A DNA stretch of 50,475 nt from Desulfotomaculum copahuensis (lineage in GTDB: Bacteria > Bacillota > Desulfotomaculia > Desulfotomaculales > Desulfovirgulaceae): assembly GCF_001655685.1 (NCBI RefSeq), contig NZ_LYVF01000085.1, positions 1 to 50,475 on the forward strand. Direction: 5' to 3'. Numbering within the stretch: the first letter of the stretch is position 1; each line of letters opens with the position of its first letter. Made by a program: the position numbers and the translations under genes. Positions 24,838 through 32,575 of this stretch are shown piece after piece. The notes beneath the pieces are model-generated. The model was given only the letters and a program-made list of their open reading frames with translations, did not search any database and was not told the DNA's origin.

Positions 24838-25017
24838 TTTGCACACTCCTGTAGCGCCATTCCTTTTAACAGCAGTGGCGCCGGTTTTTGTTATTATACC
24901 GGAAAGCGGCCCGGTTTGCACGGGTTGAAGACACCGGCCGGCAACTCAATCCCGGCCCGGTTTTAAATATCTTGAAAGCGGCTTGGCCGGTTGCAGTTGC
25001 TTGCTGTTGCCGTACAG

Positions 25018-25046
25018 TTGACAAGCCGGCAACTTTTGCATACAAT
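25018..25046 (+). promoter_or_regulatory. Sigma-A promoter of the hisS transcript
   Basis: TTGACA (25018-25023) and TACAAT (25041-25046) with a 17-base spacer. The start would be near 25053, leaving a leader of almost 190 bases before hisS. Confidence 0.8.
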
Positions 25047-25162
25047 TGAGAACAGAATTAAAGCGCGGGAAAATACTCCCGTTCCTGGTCATGTGAGGGA
25101 CTTGACCGGTGCGGGAGTTTTATGTGTCGAAGGTAAACAGGCGTAAAAGCCGGATTTTCCAA

Positions 25163-25192
25163 CCCGCCGGCCGGCGGGGCGACCGGCCTTTT
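25163..25192 (+). promoter_or_regulatory. Possible attenuator in the hisS leader
   Basis: A terminator-like hairpin, GGCCGG (25169-25174) pairing with CCGGCC (25183-25188) followed by TTTT, overlaps a perfect 16-bp palindrome CCCGCCGGCCGGCGGG (25163-25178). The two folds cannot form together. This could be an attenuation switch, but no T-box core (TGGNACCGCG) is present, so the ligand and mechanism are unknown. Confidence 0.4.
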
Positions 25193-25199
25193 CATTGAC

Positions 25200-25222
25200 G
25201 GGTTGCGATCAAAAAATCATGG
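25200..25222 (+). repeat. Dispersed 23-nt repeat, copy 3
   Basis: Begins GGGTTGCGATCAAAAAATCA and continues TGG; 21 of 23 positions match the copy at 5033-5055. It lies at the 3' end of the hisS leader, 17 bases before the start codon. Similarity with copy 1 extends upstream into a CCTTTTCATT stretch. Confidence 0.65.
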
Positions 25223-25239
25223 TCTTTGGGGGGAAGGGC

Positions 25240-26508
25240 ATGTTAACTACCCGGCCACGCGGTACCAGTGATATTATACCCGGTCAGGTGGAAAAATGGC
25301 AATACCTGGAGCATGTGTTCAGACGTTTGTGCCGGGAATATGACTATGCGGAAATCAGGCTGCCCATCTTTGAACATACGGAATTGTTCCAGCGGGGGGT
25401 CGGTGAAACAACCGACATCGTGGAAAAGGAAATGTACACCTTCCTGGACCGGGGGAAGCGCAGCATCACCCTGCGGCCGGAAGGCACCGCCCCGGCCGTG
25501 CGCGCCTACCTGGAAAACAGGCTTTACGCCGGTCCGCAGCCGGTCAAGCTTTACTATACCGGTCCCATGTTCCGCTATGATCGCCCCCAGGCCGGACGCT
25601 ACCGCCAGTTTCACCAGTTCGGGGTGGAGGTTTTCGGCGCCCATGACCCGGCGGTGGACGCGGAAGTAATTGCCATGGCCATGGACTTTTATAGCCGTCT
25701 CGGGCTGCAGGGGCTGGAGCTGCACCTGAACAGCGTGGGCTGTCCGGGCTGCCGGGCGGTGCTGCGGAAAAAGCTGCAGGAGTTTTTCCGGCCGCACCTG
25801 GACGGGATGTGCGCCGACTGCCGCGGCCGCTTTGAGCGCAATCCCTTGCGCATCCTGGACTGCAAGGTGGAAAGATGCCGGGAGGTGAGTACCGGCGCCC
25901 CCACCACCGTGGATTGCCTGTGCCCGGATTGCGCCGCCCATTTTCAGGCCGTGCAGGATTACCTGGCGGTGCTGGCCATTCCCTATGTGGTCGATCCCCG
26001 TCTGGTGCGCGGGCTGGATTACTACACCCATACTGCTTTTGAAATCATGGCGGCGGACATCGGCGCCCAGAGCTCGATCGGCGGCGGCGGGCGCTACGAC
26101 GGCCTGATTGAGGCCTGCGGCGGTCCACCCACGCCGGGTATCGGCTACGCTCTGGGCCTGGAACGCATCCTGCTGACGATGGAACGCCAGGGCTGTGCTT
26201 TTCCGCCCCCGGAGGGGCCGGACGTTTTCTTAGCCGTGGCCGGTGAGCCGGCTTCCCTGGAAGCGGTGCGTCTTTTGCAGCAGTTGCGCCGTGCCGGGTT
26301 GGCCGCCGCCCGGGACTACCTGGGACGCAGCCTGAAGGCGCAGATGAAGTATGCCGGCAAATTAAACGCCCGCTACGTGGTTATTTTGGGCGGCGATGAG
26401 CTGGCCCGGCGGGTGGTCACATTAAAGGACATGGCGGCCGGCACACAGGAGGAAATCCCGGCGGACCGCCTGGTGGACGGGCTTTGCCGGCGCTGCCGGG
26501 AAAGTTGA
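25240..26508 (+). CDS. hisS: Histidyl-tRNA synthetase
   Basis: A 422-residue class II synthetase that charges tRNA-His. The ATG at 25240 ([15 protein letters not shown]) fits the family start, with GGGGGGAAGGG upstream. Motif 2 is [20 protein letters not shown] (about residues 106-126); the HisRS signatures are [14 protein letters not shown] (about 253-267) and [12 protein letters not shown] (about 279-290). The C-terminal anticodon-binding domain is present ([20 protein letters not shown]). A cysteine-rich insertion (CAAHF/CPGC/CRG/C-x-C, e.g. [20 protein letters not shown]) is common in Firmicutes HisRS. First of the hisS-aspS pair, preceded by its own promoter and a structured leader. Confidence 0.97.
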   Translation: MLTTRPRGTSDIIPGQVEKWQYLEHVFRRLCREYDYAEIRLPIFEHTELFQRGVGETTDIVEKEMYTFLDRGKRSITLRPEGTAPAVRAYLENRLYAGPQPVKLYYTGPMFRYDRPQAGRYRQFHQFGVEVFGAHDPAVDAEVIAMAMDFYSRLGLQGLELHLNSVGCPGCRAVLRKKLQEFFRPHLDGMCADCRGRFERNPLRILDCKVERCREVSTGAPTTVDCLCPDCAAHFQAVQDYLAVLAIPYVVDPRLVRGLDYYTHTAFEIMAADIGAQSSIGGGGRYDGLIEACGGPPTPGIGYALGLERILLTMERQGCAFPPPEGPDVFLAVAGEPASLEAVRLLQQLRRAGLAAARDYLGRSLKAQMKYAGKLNARYVVILGGDELARRVVTLKDMAAGTQEEIPADRLVDGLCRRCRES

Positions 26509-26733
26509 AAACGAATGAAATAATGCCGTGACCGTGCCGGAGGAGCGGGCTTCTGCGGTCCGGAAACGAAACACGGCGGTGCTTCCGGTAAGCGTTCCGG
26601 CGGCGCCAGTCGCGCGCCGGAAAGGGCCGTTTGAAAGCGCACGCGTTATAGCGCTGTCAGGCTCCGTTCCGGGGCCGGCCGGAGCGGCGCCGGGCATGCA
26701 ATAGCGTTTTAATTTGGAAGGGAGTTATCCAGG

Positions 26734-28524
26734 ATGGCAGAAGACATGCAGGGACTGAAACGCACGCACCATTGCGGTGAACTGCGCAGCGGGGATGCCG
26801 GGCGGGAGGTGGTGCTGACGGGTTGGGTGCAGCGCCGCCGGGATCACGGCGGGTTGATTTTTGTTGACTTGCGCGATCGCTCCGGCATTGTACAGGTGGT
26901 ATTCAGCCCGCAGCAGGCCGGTGAGGCCTTCAGCCGGGCCGAGGACATCCGCAGTGAATATGTGCTGGCGGTGGCCGGACGGGTGGCCGCCCGGCCGGCG
27001 GGCACGGAAAATCCAAATCTGGCCACCGGCGCGGTGGAGGTGCTGGCGCAGGAATTGCGGGTGCTCAACCGGGCCAAAACACCGCCATTTTATATTGAAG
27101 ACGGGGTTGATGTGGATGAAAACGTCCGCCTGCGCTACCGCTACCTGGATTTGCGCCGGCCGGAAATGCAGCAGGCGTTGATGCTGAGGCACCGGGCGGC
27201 TAAAATAGTGCGTGATTTTCTGGATGCGCACGGCTTTTTGGAGATTGAGACTCCCATGCTCACCCGCAGCACTCCCGAGGGCGCCCGTGACTTTCTGGTG
27301 CCCAGCCGGCTCAACGCCGGGCGCTTTTACGCGCTGCCCCAGTCACCGCAGTTATATAAACAAATACTCATGGTGGCCGGCCTGGAACGATATTTCCAGA
27401 TTGTCCGCTGTTTCCGGGACGAAGACCTGCGTGCCGACCGGCAGCCCGAATTCACCCAGATCGACATAGAAATGTCTTTCGTCGACGTGGAAGACGTGCT
27501 GGAGTTGATGGAAGAAATGGTCGCCGGACTGTGCCGGGAAACCGCCGGTCTGGAATTGAAACGCCCCTTCCCGCGCCTTTCTTACCGGGAGGCCATGGAC
27601 CGTTTCGGTTCGGACAAGCCGGACACCAGGTTCGGCCTGGAACTCAAAGACATCACCGATCTAGCCGCCGGCTGTGGCTTCAAAGTGTTTGCCTCCACCG
27701 CGGCGGCCGGCGGCCGGGTGAAAGGGATCAATGCCGCCGGATGCGGTCACTTCAGCCGCAAGGAAATCGACGAATTGACGGCCTTTGCGGCCATTTACAA
27801 GGCGCGCGGCCTGGCCTACCTGATTGTTACCGCGGAAGGGGTGAAGTCCCCCATTGCCAAGTTCTTTCAACCGGAGGAAATGGCCGCCATTTTAAGCCGT
27901 TTGGAAGCCAAACCGGGCGACCTGCTGCTCTTTGTGGCCGATCAGCCGCCGGTGACGGCCGCCGCACTGGGCGCCCTGCGGGTGCACCTGGCTGAAAAAT
28001 TGCAGCTTGTTCCGGCGAACAGTTTCAACTTCCTGTGGGTGCTGGATTTTCCCCTGCTGGAATATGATGAAGAAGAAAAGCGCTATGTGGCCATGCACCA
28101 TCCCTTCACCTCCCCCCGGGAGGAAGATCTGCCCATGCTGGAGGAAAACCCGGCCGCCGTGCGTGCCCGCGCCTACGATCTGGTGCTCAATGGTGTGGAG
28201 GTGGGCGGCGGCAGCATCCGCATCCACCGGCGCGACGTACAGGAGCGCATGTTTGCGGCCATCGGCCTGAGCGCGGAGGAGGCCCGGGAAAAGTTCGGCT
28301 TTATGCTGGAGGCTTTTGAGTTCGGTACCCCGCCTCACGGTGGGATTGCCTTTGGTTTCGACCGGTTGGTGATGATGCTGACGGGCAAAAAGAGCATCCG
28401 GGACGTGATTGCTTTTCCCAAGACGCAGAGTGCCACCGAACTGATGACCGCGGCGCCGGGGGAAGTATCGGCGGGGCAGTTGAAGGAGTTGCATATCAAG
28501 CTGGATCCGGGGATAAAAATATAA
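26734..28524 (+). CDS. aspS: Aspartyl-tRNA synthetase
   Basis: A 596-residue bacterial-type AspRS. The N-terminal OB anticodon-binding domain ([20 protein letters not shown]) is followed by motif 1, motif 2 ([20 protein letters not shown], about residues 226-245), the bacterial GAD insertion domain (about 290-420), and motif 3 ([15 protein letters not shown], about 538-552). Length is standard. The ATG has GGAAGGGAG upstream. A 225-base gap separates it from hisS, without recognisable promoter, T-box or gene. Downstream comes 6S RNA and tcdA, the same order as in B. subtilis (aspS-bsrA-yrvM). Confidence 0.97.
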   Translation: MAEDMQGLKRTHHCGELRSGDAGREVVLTGWVQRRRDHGGLIFVDLRDRSGIVQVVFSPQQAGEAFSRAEDIRSEYVLAVAGRVAARPAGTENPNLATGAVEVLAQELRVLNRAKTPPFYIEDGVDVDENVRLRYRYLDLRRPEMQQALMLRHRAAKIVRDFLDAHGFLEIETPMLTRSTPEGARDFLVPSRLNAGRFYALPQSPQLYKQILMVAGLERYFQIVRCFRDEDLRADRQPEFTQIDIEMSFVDVEDVLELMEEMVAGLCRETAGLELKRPFPRLSYREAMDRFGSDKPDTRFGLELKDITDLAAGCGFKVFASTAAAGGRVKGINAAGCGHFSRKEIDELTAFAAIYKARGLAYLIVTAEGVKSPIAKFFQPEEMAAILSRLEAKPGDLLLFVADQPPVTAAALGALRVHLAEKLQLVPANSFNFLWVLDFPLLEYDEEEKRYVAMHHPFTSPREEDLPMLEENPAAVRARAYDLVLNGVEVGGGSIRIHRRDVQERMFAAIGLSAEEAREKFGFMLEAFEFGTPPHGGIAFGFDRLVMMLTGKKSIRDVIAFPKTQSATELMTAAPGEVSAGQLKELHIKLDPGIKI

Positions 28525-28579
28525 CTATGATCATAACCGTTCCGATAGAAAAACAACGGCCATAAAATCATCAAAGCAC

Positions 28580-28608
28580 TTGCAAAATCAATCCGGTTGT
28601 GTTAACAT
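28580..28608 (+). promoter_or_regulatory. Sigma-A promoter of 6S RNA
   Basis: TTGCAA (28580-28585) and TAACAT (28603-28608) with a 17-base spacer, placing the start near 28615, directly before the 6S RNA 5' strand. Confidence 0.65.
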
Positions 28609-28614
28609 AAAGCT

Positions 28615-28808
28615 ACGAAAGGAAATACCCTGCTGTGTGCGTGACCACCTTGAAGTTTTGAGCCAACATTTTGTTTGAGGGAGCCTGGTCTCTGGTTATG
28701 GCTTGTATGCCCTTTTTTAAGGGAAACATAAGATATCCAGGAGGGCACCCACCTGTTGAGAGCAGGTTCAAGAAAACTTTGGGGTTTCACGGCATAAGTG
28801 GGGTTTTA
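28615..28808 (+). ncRNA. ssrS: 6S RNA (SsrS/BsrA type)
   Basis: A non-coding RNA of about 190 nt that binds RNA polymerase holoenzyme by mimicking an open promoter. I recognise it by sequence shared with the Bacillus 6S-1 RNA: AAGTTTTGAGCC, AACATTTTGTTTGAGG, GGGAAACATAAGATATCC and GGTTCAAG..AACTTTGGGGTTT. The long-rod shape is visible: CCCTGCTGTG and TGCGTGA near the 5' end can pair with TCACGGCA and GTGGGG near the 3' end, leaving an open central bubble. The location between aspS and tcdA is the same as bsrA in B. subtilis. The ends are estimates: the 5' end from the promoter, the 3' end from the GTGGGGTTTT run. Confidence 0.87.
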
Positions 28809-28826
28809 CTTGTCAAGGTTGCACCT

Positions 28827-28870
28827 AAGGTTTTCAATTTGCTGCGGTAGCGGTAAATTGAAAACCTTTT
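28827..28870 (+). terminator. Rho-independent terminator/attenuator between 6S RNA and tcdA
   Basis: AAGGTTTTCAATTT (28827-28840) pairs perfectly over 14 bp with 28855-28868 and is followed by TTTTGTC. It stands after 6S RNA and 20 bases before the tcdA start, so it may end a longer 6S precursor and let only read-through reach tcdA. Confidence 0.85.
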
Positions 28871-28890
28871 GTCTATTGGGGGTACTTGTG

Positions 28891-29604
28891 ATGAAAGATT
28901 GGCTTTCGCGCACGGAATTGCTCATCGGACGGGCCGGTCTGGACCGGTTGGCCCGCGCCCGGGTGGCCGTATTCGGTTTGGGCGGCGTGGGCTCATATGC
29001 AGCCGAGGCCCTGGCCCGCTGCGGTGTGGGTCATTTCACCCTGGTGGACTTCGACCGGGTATGCCCAAGCAACATCAACCGCCAGTTGCACGCCCTGACC
29101 ACCACTGTCGGACAGCCCAAGGCGGCGCTGATGGGGGAGCGCATCAGATTGATCAACCCGCAGGCGCAGGTGGAAGTCAGGGAAGAACGCTACCTTTCCG
29201 GAGCAGGGGACTGCTTTCTGCTGCCGCCGCCCGATTGCGTCGTTGACGCCATTGATGATGTGCCGGCCAAGGTGGATTTGATCGCCTCCTGCCGCCGGCG
29301 GGGGATCGCCGTCTATTCCAGCATGGGCGCCGGGAACAAGCTGGATCCCGGCGCCCTCAAGCTGGCGGACATTTCCGCCACCAGCGTATGTCCTCTGGCC
29401 CGGGCCGTGCGCCGGCGCCTGCGCCGGGAAGGAATCACCGGCGGCGTGACAGTGGTTTTTTCCACCGAACCGCCGCGCCGGGAAAATTGCGGGGAAGTGG
29501 AGCGCCGTGTTTCGGGCAGCGTTTCCTTTGTGCCGTCTGTGGCCGGCCTGCTTTTGGCCGGGGCGGCGGTGCGCGGATTGCTGGCCGTATTTCCCGTTAA
29601 ATGA
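28891..29604 (+). CDS. tcdA: tRNA threonylcarbamoyladenosine dehydratase (TcdA/YrvM)
   Basis: A 237-residue member of the ThiF/MoeB/E1-like family. ATG 28891 (MKDWLSRTELLIGRAGLDRL) follows TGGGGG by seven bases. The nucleotide-binding motif is VFGLGGVGSYAAEALARCGV, followed by LVDFDRVCPSNINRQLHAL, DAIDDVPAKVDLIASC, and SSMGAGNKLDPGALKLADIS. TcdA uses ATP to cyclise t6A37 to ct6A37 in ANN-decoding tRNAs. The aspS-6S-tcdA order supports this identity over MoeB or ThiF, as does the lack of molybdopterin or thiamin genes. No own promoter is visible, so expression probably depends on read-through of the hairpin just upstream. Confidence 0.92.
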   Translation: MKDWLSRTELLIGRAGLDRLARARVAVFGLGGVGSYAAEALARCGVGHFTLVDFDRVCPSNINRQLHALTTTVGQPKAALMGERIRLINPQAQVEVREERYLSGAGDCFLLPPPDCVVDAIDDVPAKVDLIASCRRRGIAVYSSMGAGNKLDPGALKLADISATSVCPLARAVRRRLRREGITGGVTVVFSTEPPRRENCGEVERRVSGSVSFVPSVAGLLLAGAAVRGLLAVFPVK

Positions 29605-29605
29605 A

Positions 29606-29635
29606 TTGACATGTGCTTTTTACGGGTATTATAAT
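29606..29635 (+). promoter_or_regulatory. Sigma-A promoter of trxA
   Basis: TTGACA (29606-29611) and TATAAT (29630-29635), both perfect consensus, with an 18-base spacer. It begins two bases after the tcdA stop. Confidence 0.8.
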
Positions 29636-29706
29636 GAGAGATGGACATGGGAGACGGGGAGGTTCAACTGTTTTCGGTCGGCTCAATTCGGAAGGGGGAG
29701 AAATGT

Positions 29707-30036
29707 TTGGCCAGCGATAAGATGCAAATATTAAGCGACTCTACCTTTGGTGAGTTTGTCAAATCAGCGGCCATGCCTGTAATGGTCGACTTCTGGGCCG
29801 AATGGTGCGGTCCGTGCAAGATGATTGCCCCGGTGGTGGAAGAAATCGCGGCGGAATATGAAGGAAAAATTCAGGTGGCTAAGTTGAACGTGGACGAAAA
29901 CCAGGGCACATCAGCGCAATATAAGGTAATCAGCATACCGACGTTGATCATTTTCAAGGACGGGCAGGAAGCGGAACGTTCCATCGGCTTTAAAACCAAA
30001 AAGGAATTAAAGGCACTCATTGATAAGTATTTATAG
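29707..30036 (+). CDS. trxA: Thioredoxin
   Basis: A 109-residue thioredoxin, the general dithiol reductant. The TTG at 29707 (MASDKMQILSDSTFGEFV) has GGGGGAG seven bases upstream and gives the normal family length; the ATG at 29641 would add 22 unlike residues and lies within the promoter's likely transcript start. The active site WCGPCK has C34 and C37, preceded by VMVDFWAEW. The cis-proline motif VISIPTLIIFKDGQE is intact. It has a consensus promoter upstream and a strong terminator downstream, so is monocistronic. Confidence 0.96.
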   Translation: MASDKMQILSDSTFGEFVKSAAMPVMVDFWAEWCGPCKMIAPVVEEIAAEYEGKIQVAKLNVDENQGTSAQYKVISIPTLIIFKDGQEAERSIGFKTKKELKALIDKYL

Positions 30037-30057
30037 AAACAGACGATGTTGAACATG

Positions 30058-30085
30058 GCATGCCGGCGGGCATGCTTTTTTATTT
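30058..30085 (+). terminator. Rho-independent terminator of trxA
   Basis: GCATGCC (30058-30064) pairs with 30069-30075 over a 4-nt loop, followed by TTTTTTATTTT. Confidence 0.9.
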
Positions 30086-30151
30086 TGCTTTGCAGCGGTT
30101 TTCGGCTGCTTTTTAATAAAAATCTGATTTTTTTGCGCCCAGGAGTATTAT

Positions 30152-30179
30152 TTGACTAAGGAAATGACCATACTATTAG
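30152..30179 (+). promoter_or_regulatory. Candidate sigma-A promoter of the winged-helix gene
   Basis: TTGACT (30152-30157) and TATTAG (30174-30179) with a 16-base spacer, ending 38 bases before the gene start. Confidence 0.5.
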
Positions 30180-30217
30180 CAACTGGTTAAACATTCTATG
30201 GGGAGGTGAGAAACCAA

Positions 30218-30490
30218 ATGACTGGAATCAGCCTGGTGGAGTATTTCGCCAGAGTCAATGACCGCCTGCCCGGCGAAGCGGCCCGGGTACTGGACGCCCT
30301 TTTGGAGCAGGGCAGTATGAACAAGGAGGAGCTTTCCCTTACGGCCAAGGTCAAACGGGCGGTGCTGGATCATGTGATCATGCAGCTTTACGCTCTGGGC
30401 CTGGTCGATGTATCGACCGAGGGAAAGAGCAAAATTTGCAGCGTGACCAAACTGGGGGGGGACTTCCTCACTCTGATCAAAGCCGGATAA
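30218..30490 (+). CDS. Small winged-helix-like DNA-binding protein
   Basis: A 90-residue protein without a recognised family. ATG 30218 has GGGGAGGTG ten bases upstream. The sequence reads as a single winged helix: LPGEAARVLDALLEQGSMNK, then a turn, SLTAKVKRAVLDHVIMQLYA as recognition helix, GLVDVSTEGKSKICSVTKLG as wing, similar in shape to MarR/ArsR-type small regulators but lacking dimerisation extensions. No cysteine cluster; one Cys only. It has its own candidate promoter and a terminator starting inside its stop codon, so is transcribed alone. Regulatory function is inferred from the fold alone. Confidence 0.6.
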   Translation: MTGISLVEYFARVNDRLPGEAARVLDALLEQGSMNKEELSLTAKVKRAVLDHVIMQLYALGLVDVSTEGKSKICSVTKLGGDFLTLIKAG

Positions 30491-30509
30491 ATCAATTATC
30501 CGGCTTTTT
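30482..30509 (+). terminator. Rho-independent terminator overlapping the gene's stop codon
   Basis: GCCGGATAA (30482-30490, whose TAA is the stop) pairs with 30496-30504 over a 5-nt loop, followed by TTTTT. Confidence 0.9.
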
Positions 30510-30609
30510 CAATTGACTGGTTGGCGCCGGCCAGGAAAACCGGAATTTTCCTGACCGGCGTTTCCTTTTCGGGCTAACCCGGTTATAATCGAAAAAGAGG
30601 TGAGTGTGC

Positions 30610-31923
30610 ATGGCTGAAGACCTCTTTCAACAGGCGCTGCAGGACAACCTGCACCGCGAGGCGCCCCTGGCCGGGCGGATGCGCCCGCGGCGGCTGGAAG
30701 ACTTTGAGGAACAGAACGCCGTGGTCGGACCGGGAACGCCATTGCGCCGGGCCATTGAAGCCGACCGGCTGCAATCAATCATTCTGTACGGGCCGCCGGG
30801 CACGGGCAAGACCACTTTGGCCCGGGTGATTGCCCGCATGACCAAGTCACACTTTGTCACCATCAATGCCGTTACCGCCGGGGTGGCCGACATCCGCAAA
30901 GTTATTCAAGAGGCCGCGGACCGGCGGGCCTACCAGGGGCGGAAAACCGTACTCTTCATTGACGAGATCCACCGTTTCAACAAAGCGCAGCAGGACGCCC
31001 TGCTTCCTTCAGTGGAAAACGGTCTGATCACGCTGATCGGCTCGACCACGGAAAATCCCATGTTTGCCGTCAACCGCCCCCTGTTGAGCCGCTCCCGCCT
31101 GTACCGGCTGGAGCCCCTGACGGAAGCGGCCATTGAACGGATCTTGCGCCGGGCGCTGGCGGATGAAGAGCACGGCCTGGGGGCTTACCGGGTGGAAATG
31201 GAGCCGGCCGCCCTGTCCCACCTGGCCCGTTCGGCCAACGGCGATGCACGGGCGGCGCTGAACGCCCTGGAGTTGGCCGTGTTGACCACACCGCCCGGGG
31301 CGGACGGGGTGCGGCGCATCGATCTGTCCGTGGCCGGGCAGGCCGCGGGACGGCGGGCGCTGCAGTATGACCGGGCGGACGAACATTACGATGTGATTTC
31401 CGCCTTCATCAAGAGCATGCGCGGTTCGGATCCCCAGGCCACTTTATACTGGCTGGCCCGGCTGATCTATGCCGGCGAGGATCCGGCCTTTATCAGCCGC
31501 CGGATCATGATTCACGCTGCCGAGGATGTCGGCCTGGCCGACCCCCGCGCCTTGTTGGTGGCCACCGCGGCCGCCCAGGCCGCCGAACGGATCGGGTGGC
31601 CCGAGGCGCGCATCGTGCTGGCCGAGGCGGCGCTGTACATCGCCCGGGCGCCGAAAAGCAATTCGGTGGTTACGGGCATCGACCGGGCGATGCGGGCGGT
31701 GGAAAAAGAAAGGGCCGGCGCCGTGCCGGCGCACCTGCGTGACGCCAGCTACGCCGGCGCCGCCGCTCTGGGGCACGGAAAGGGTTACAAATATCCCCAC
31801 GATTATCCCGGTCACCGGGTGGTCCAGCAGTACCTGCCCGACGAACTGGTGGGGATGGTTTTTTACGAGCCTTCGGACCAGGGCGAAGAGCGGAAAAATC
31901 ATGAGCATTTTACTGGGGATTGA
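30610..31923 (+). CDS. rarA: Replication-associated recombination protein A (RarA/MgsA)
   Basis: A 437-residue AAA+ ATPase that acts at stalled replication forks. ATG 30610 has AGAGGTG eight bases upstream. The N-terminal MRPRRLEDFEEQNAVVGPGT is the RarA signature (RPxxLxxxxGQ-like). Walker A is YGPPGTGKTTLARVIA (about residues 60-75), Walker B VLFIDEIHRFNKAQQDALLP (about 113-132), sensor 1 LIGSTTENPMF. The C-terminal tetramerisation domain includes YDVISAFIKSMRGSDPQATL and YKYPHDYPGH. A TATAAT at 30584-30589 may be its -10 box. Confidence 0.95.
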   Translation: MAEDLFQQALQDNLHREAPLAGRMRPRRLEDFEEQNAVVGPGTPLRRAIEADRLQSIILYGPPGTGKTTLARVIARMTKSHFVTINAVTAGVADIRKVIQEAADRRAYQGRKTVLFIDEIHRFNKAQQDALLPSVENGLITLIGSTTENPMFAVNRPLLSRSRLYRLEPLTEAAIERILRRALADEEHGLGAYRVEMEPAALSHLARSANGDARAALNALELAVLTTPPGADGVRRIDLSVAGQAAGRRALQYDRADEHYDVISAFIKSMRGSDPQATLYWLARLIYAGEDPAFISRRIMIHAAEDVGLADPRALLVATAAAQAAERIGWPEARIVLAEAALYIARAPKSNSVVTGIDRAMRAVEKERAGAVPAHLRDASYAGAAALGHGKGYKYPHDYPGHRVVQQYLPDELVGMVFYEPSDQGEERKNHEHFTGD

Positions 31924-31924
31924 A

Positions 31925-31980
31925 TTGACAACTGTTAAAGCCTGTGCTAAGATAAGAAAAAATAAACCCGAGTAATTTAC
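31925..31980 (+). promoter_or_regulatory. Sigma-A promoter and candidate IscR operator
   Basis: TTGACA (31925-31930) and TAAGAT (31948-31953) have a 17-base spacer. Seventeen bases after the -10 box a dyad AGTAA-T-TTACT (31970-31980) lies at the expected transcript start, a suitable place for autorepression by the Rrf2/IscR protein encoded next. Rrf2 operators in Firmicutes are AT-rich dyads of similar kind. Confidence 0.6.
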
Positions 31981-32006
31981 TATGGATTCAAAACGGGGGT
32001 GGGAAA

Positions 32007-32465
32007 TTGCGCCTTTCCACCAGGGGCCATTACGGTTTAAAGGCCATGTTCGACCTGGCACAGCATTACGGGGCGGCCCCGGTTCCCTTGAAATTGATTG
32101 CCGAACGCCAGAGCCTCTCCGAGCATTATCTGGAACAACTGCTCGGCGCCCTGCGCAAGGCCGGACTGGTCAAAAGCGTCCGGGGGGCGCAGGGTGGGTA
32201 TATGCTGGCCCGGGAGCCGGACAGGATCAAAGTGGGTGACGTGATCCGCGTTTTGGAGGGGCCGATTGCGCCGGTGGATTGCGTAAATGAGACAAACCCT
32301 GCGGAATGCGATCAGTTTGAATGTTGTGTCACCCGTACAGTCTGGGCGAAAGTGCGCGACAGCATTGCCGGGGTGCTTGATTCCATCAGTCTGGGGGACA
32401 TGTGCCGGGATGCCCGGCAGATCCACCCGGGCGGGGAAGGTAGCGGGCCGTCCGGTACAAGTTGA
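32007..32465 (+). CDS. iscR: Rrf2/IscR-family iron-sulfur-responsive regulator
   Basis: A 152-residue Rrf2-family winged-helix regulator, starting at TTG 32007 after GGGGGTGGG. The N-terminal MRLSTRGHYGLKAMFDLAQH and YLEQLLGALRKAGLVKSVRG (recognition region) are typical. Cysteines C92, C101, C106 and C107 match the three-cysteine loop (C-x-C-type) that binds a 2Fe-2S cluster in IscR. With iscS, iscU and mnmA downstream it probably senses cluster supply and controls this operon. Other Rrf2 members (CymR) sense cysteine but lack these cysteines. Confidence 0.88.
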   Translation: MRLSTRGHYGLKAMFDLAQHYGAAPVPLKLIAERQSLSEHYLEQLLGALRKAGLVKSVRGAQGGYMLAREPDRIKVGDVIRVLEGPIAPVDCVNETNPAECDQFECCVTRTVWAKVRDSIAGVLDSISLGDMCRDARQIHPGGEGSGPSGTS

Positions 32466-32575
32466 TCCGGCGTCATAGACTATAACCGGGATCCGCACCG
32501 GGTGGGGGGGCATCTTTATGGTTTTTCCGGGGTATACTCCCCGTAAATCCTTTTGCATTAAAGGAGGCTATCACC

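Noticed and set aside
25018-26733. T-box riboswitches before hisS and aspS
   Set aside because: Expected in Firmicutes, but the conserved TGGNACCGCG core is not present in either leader.
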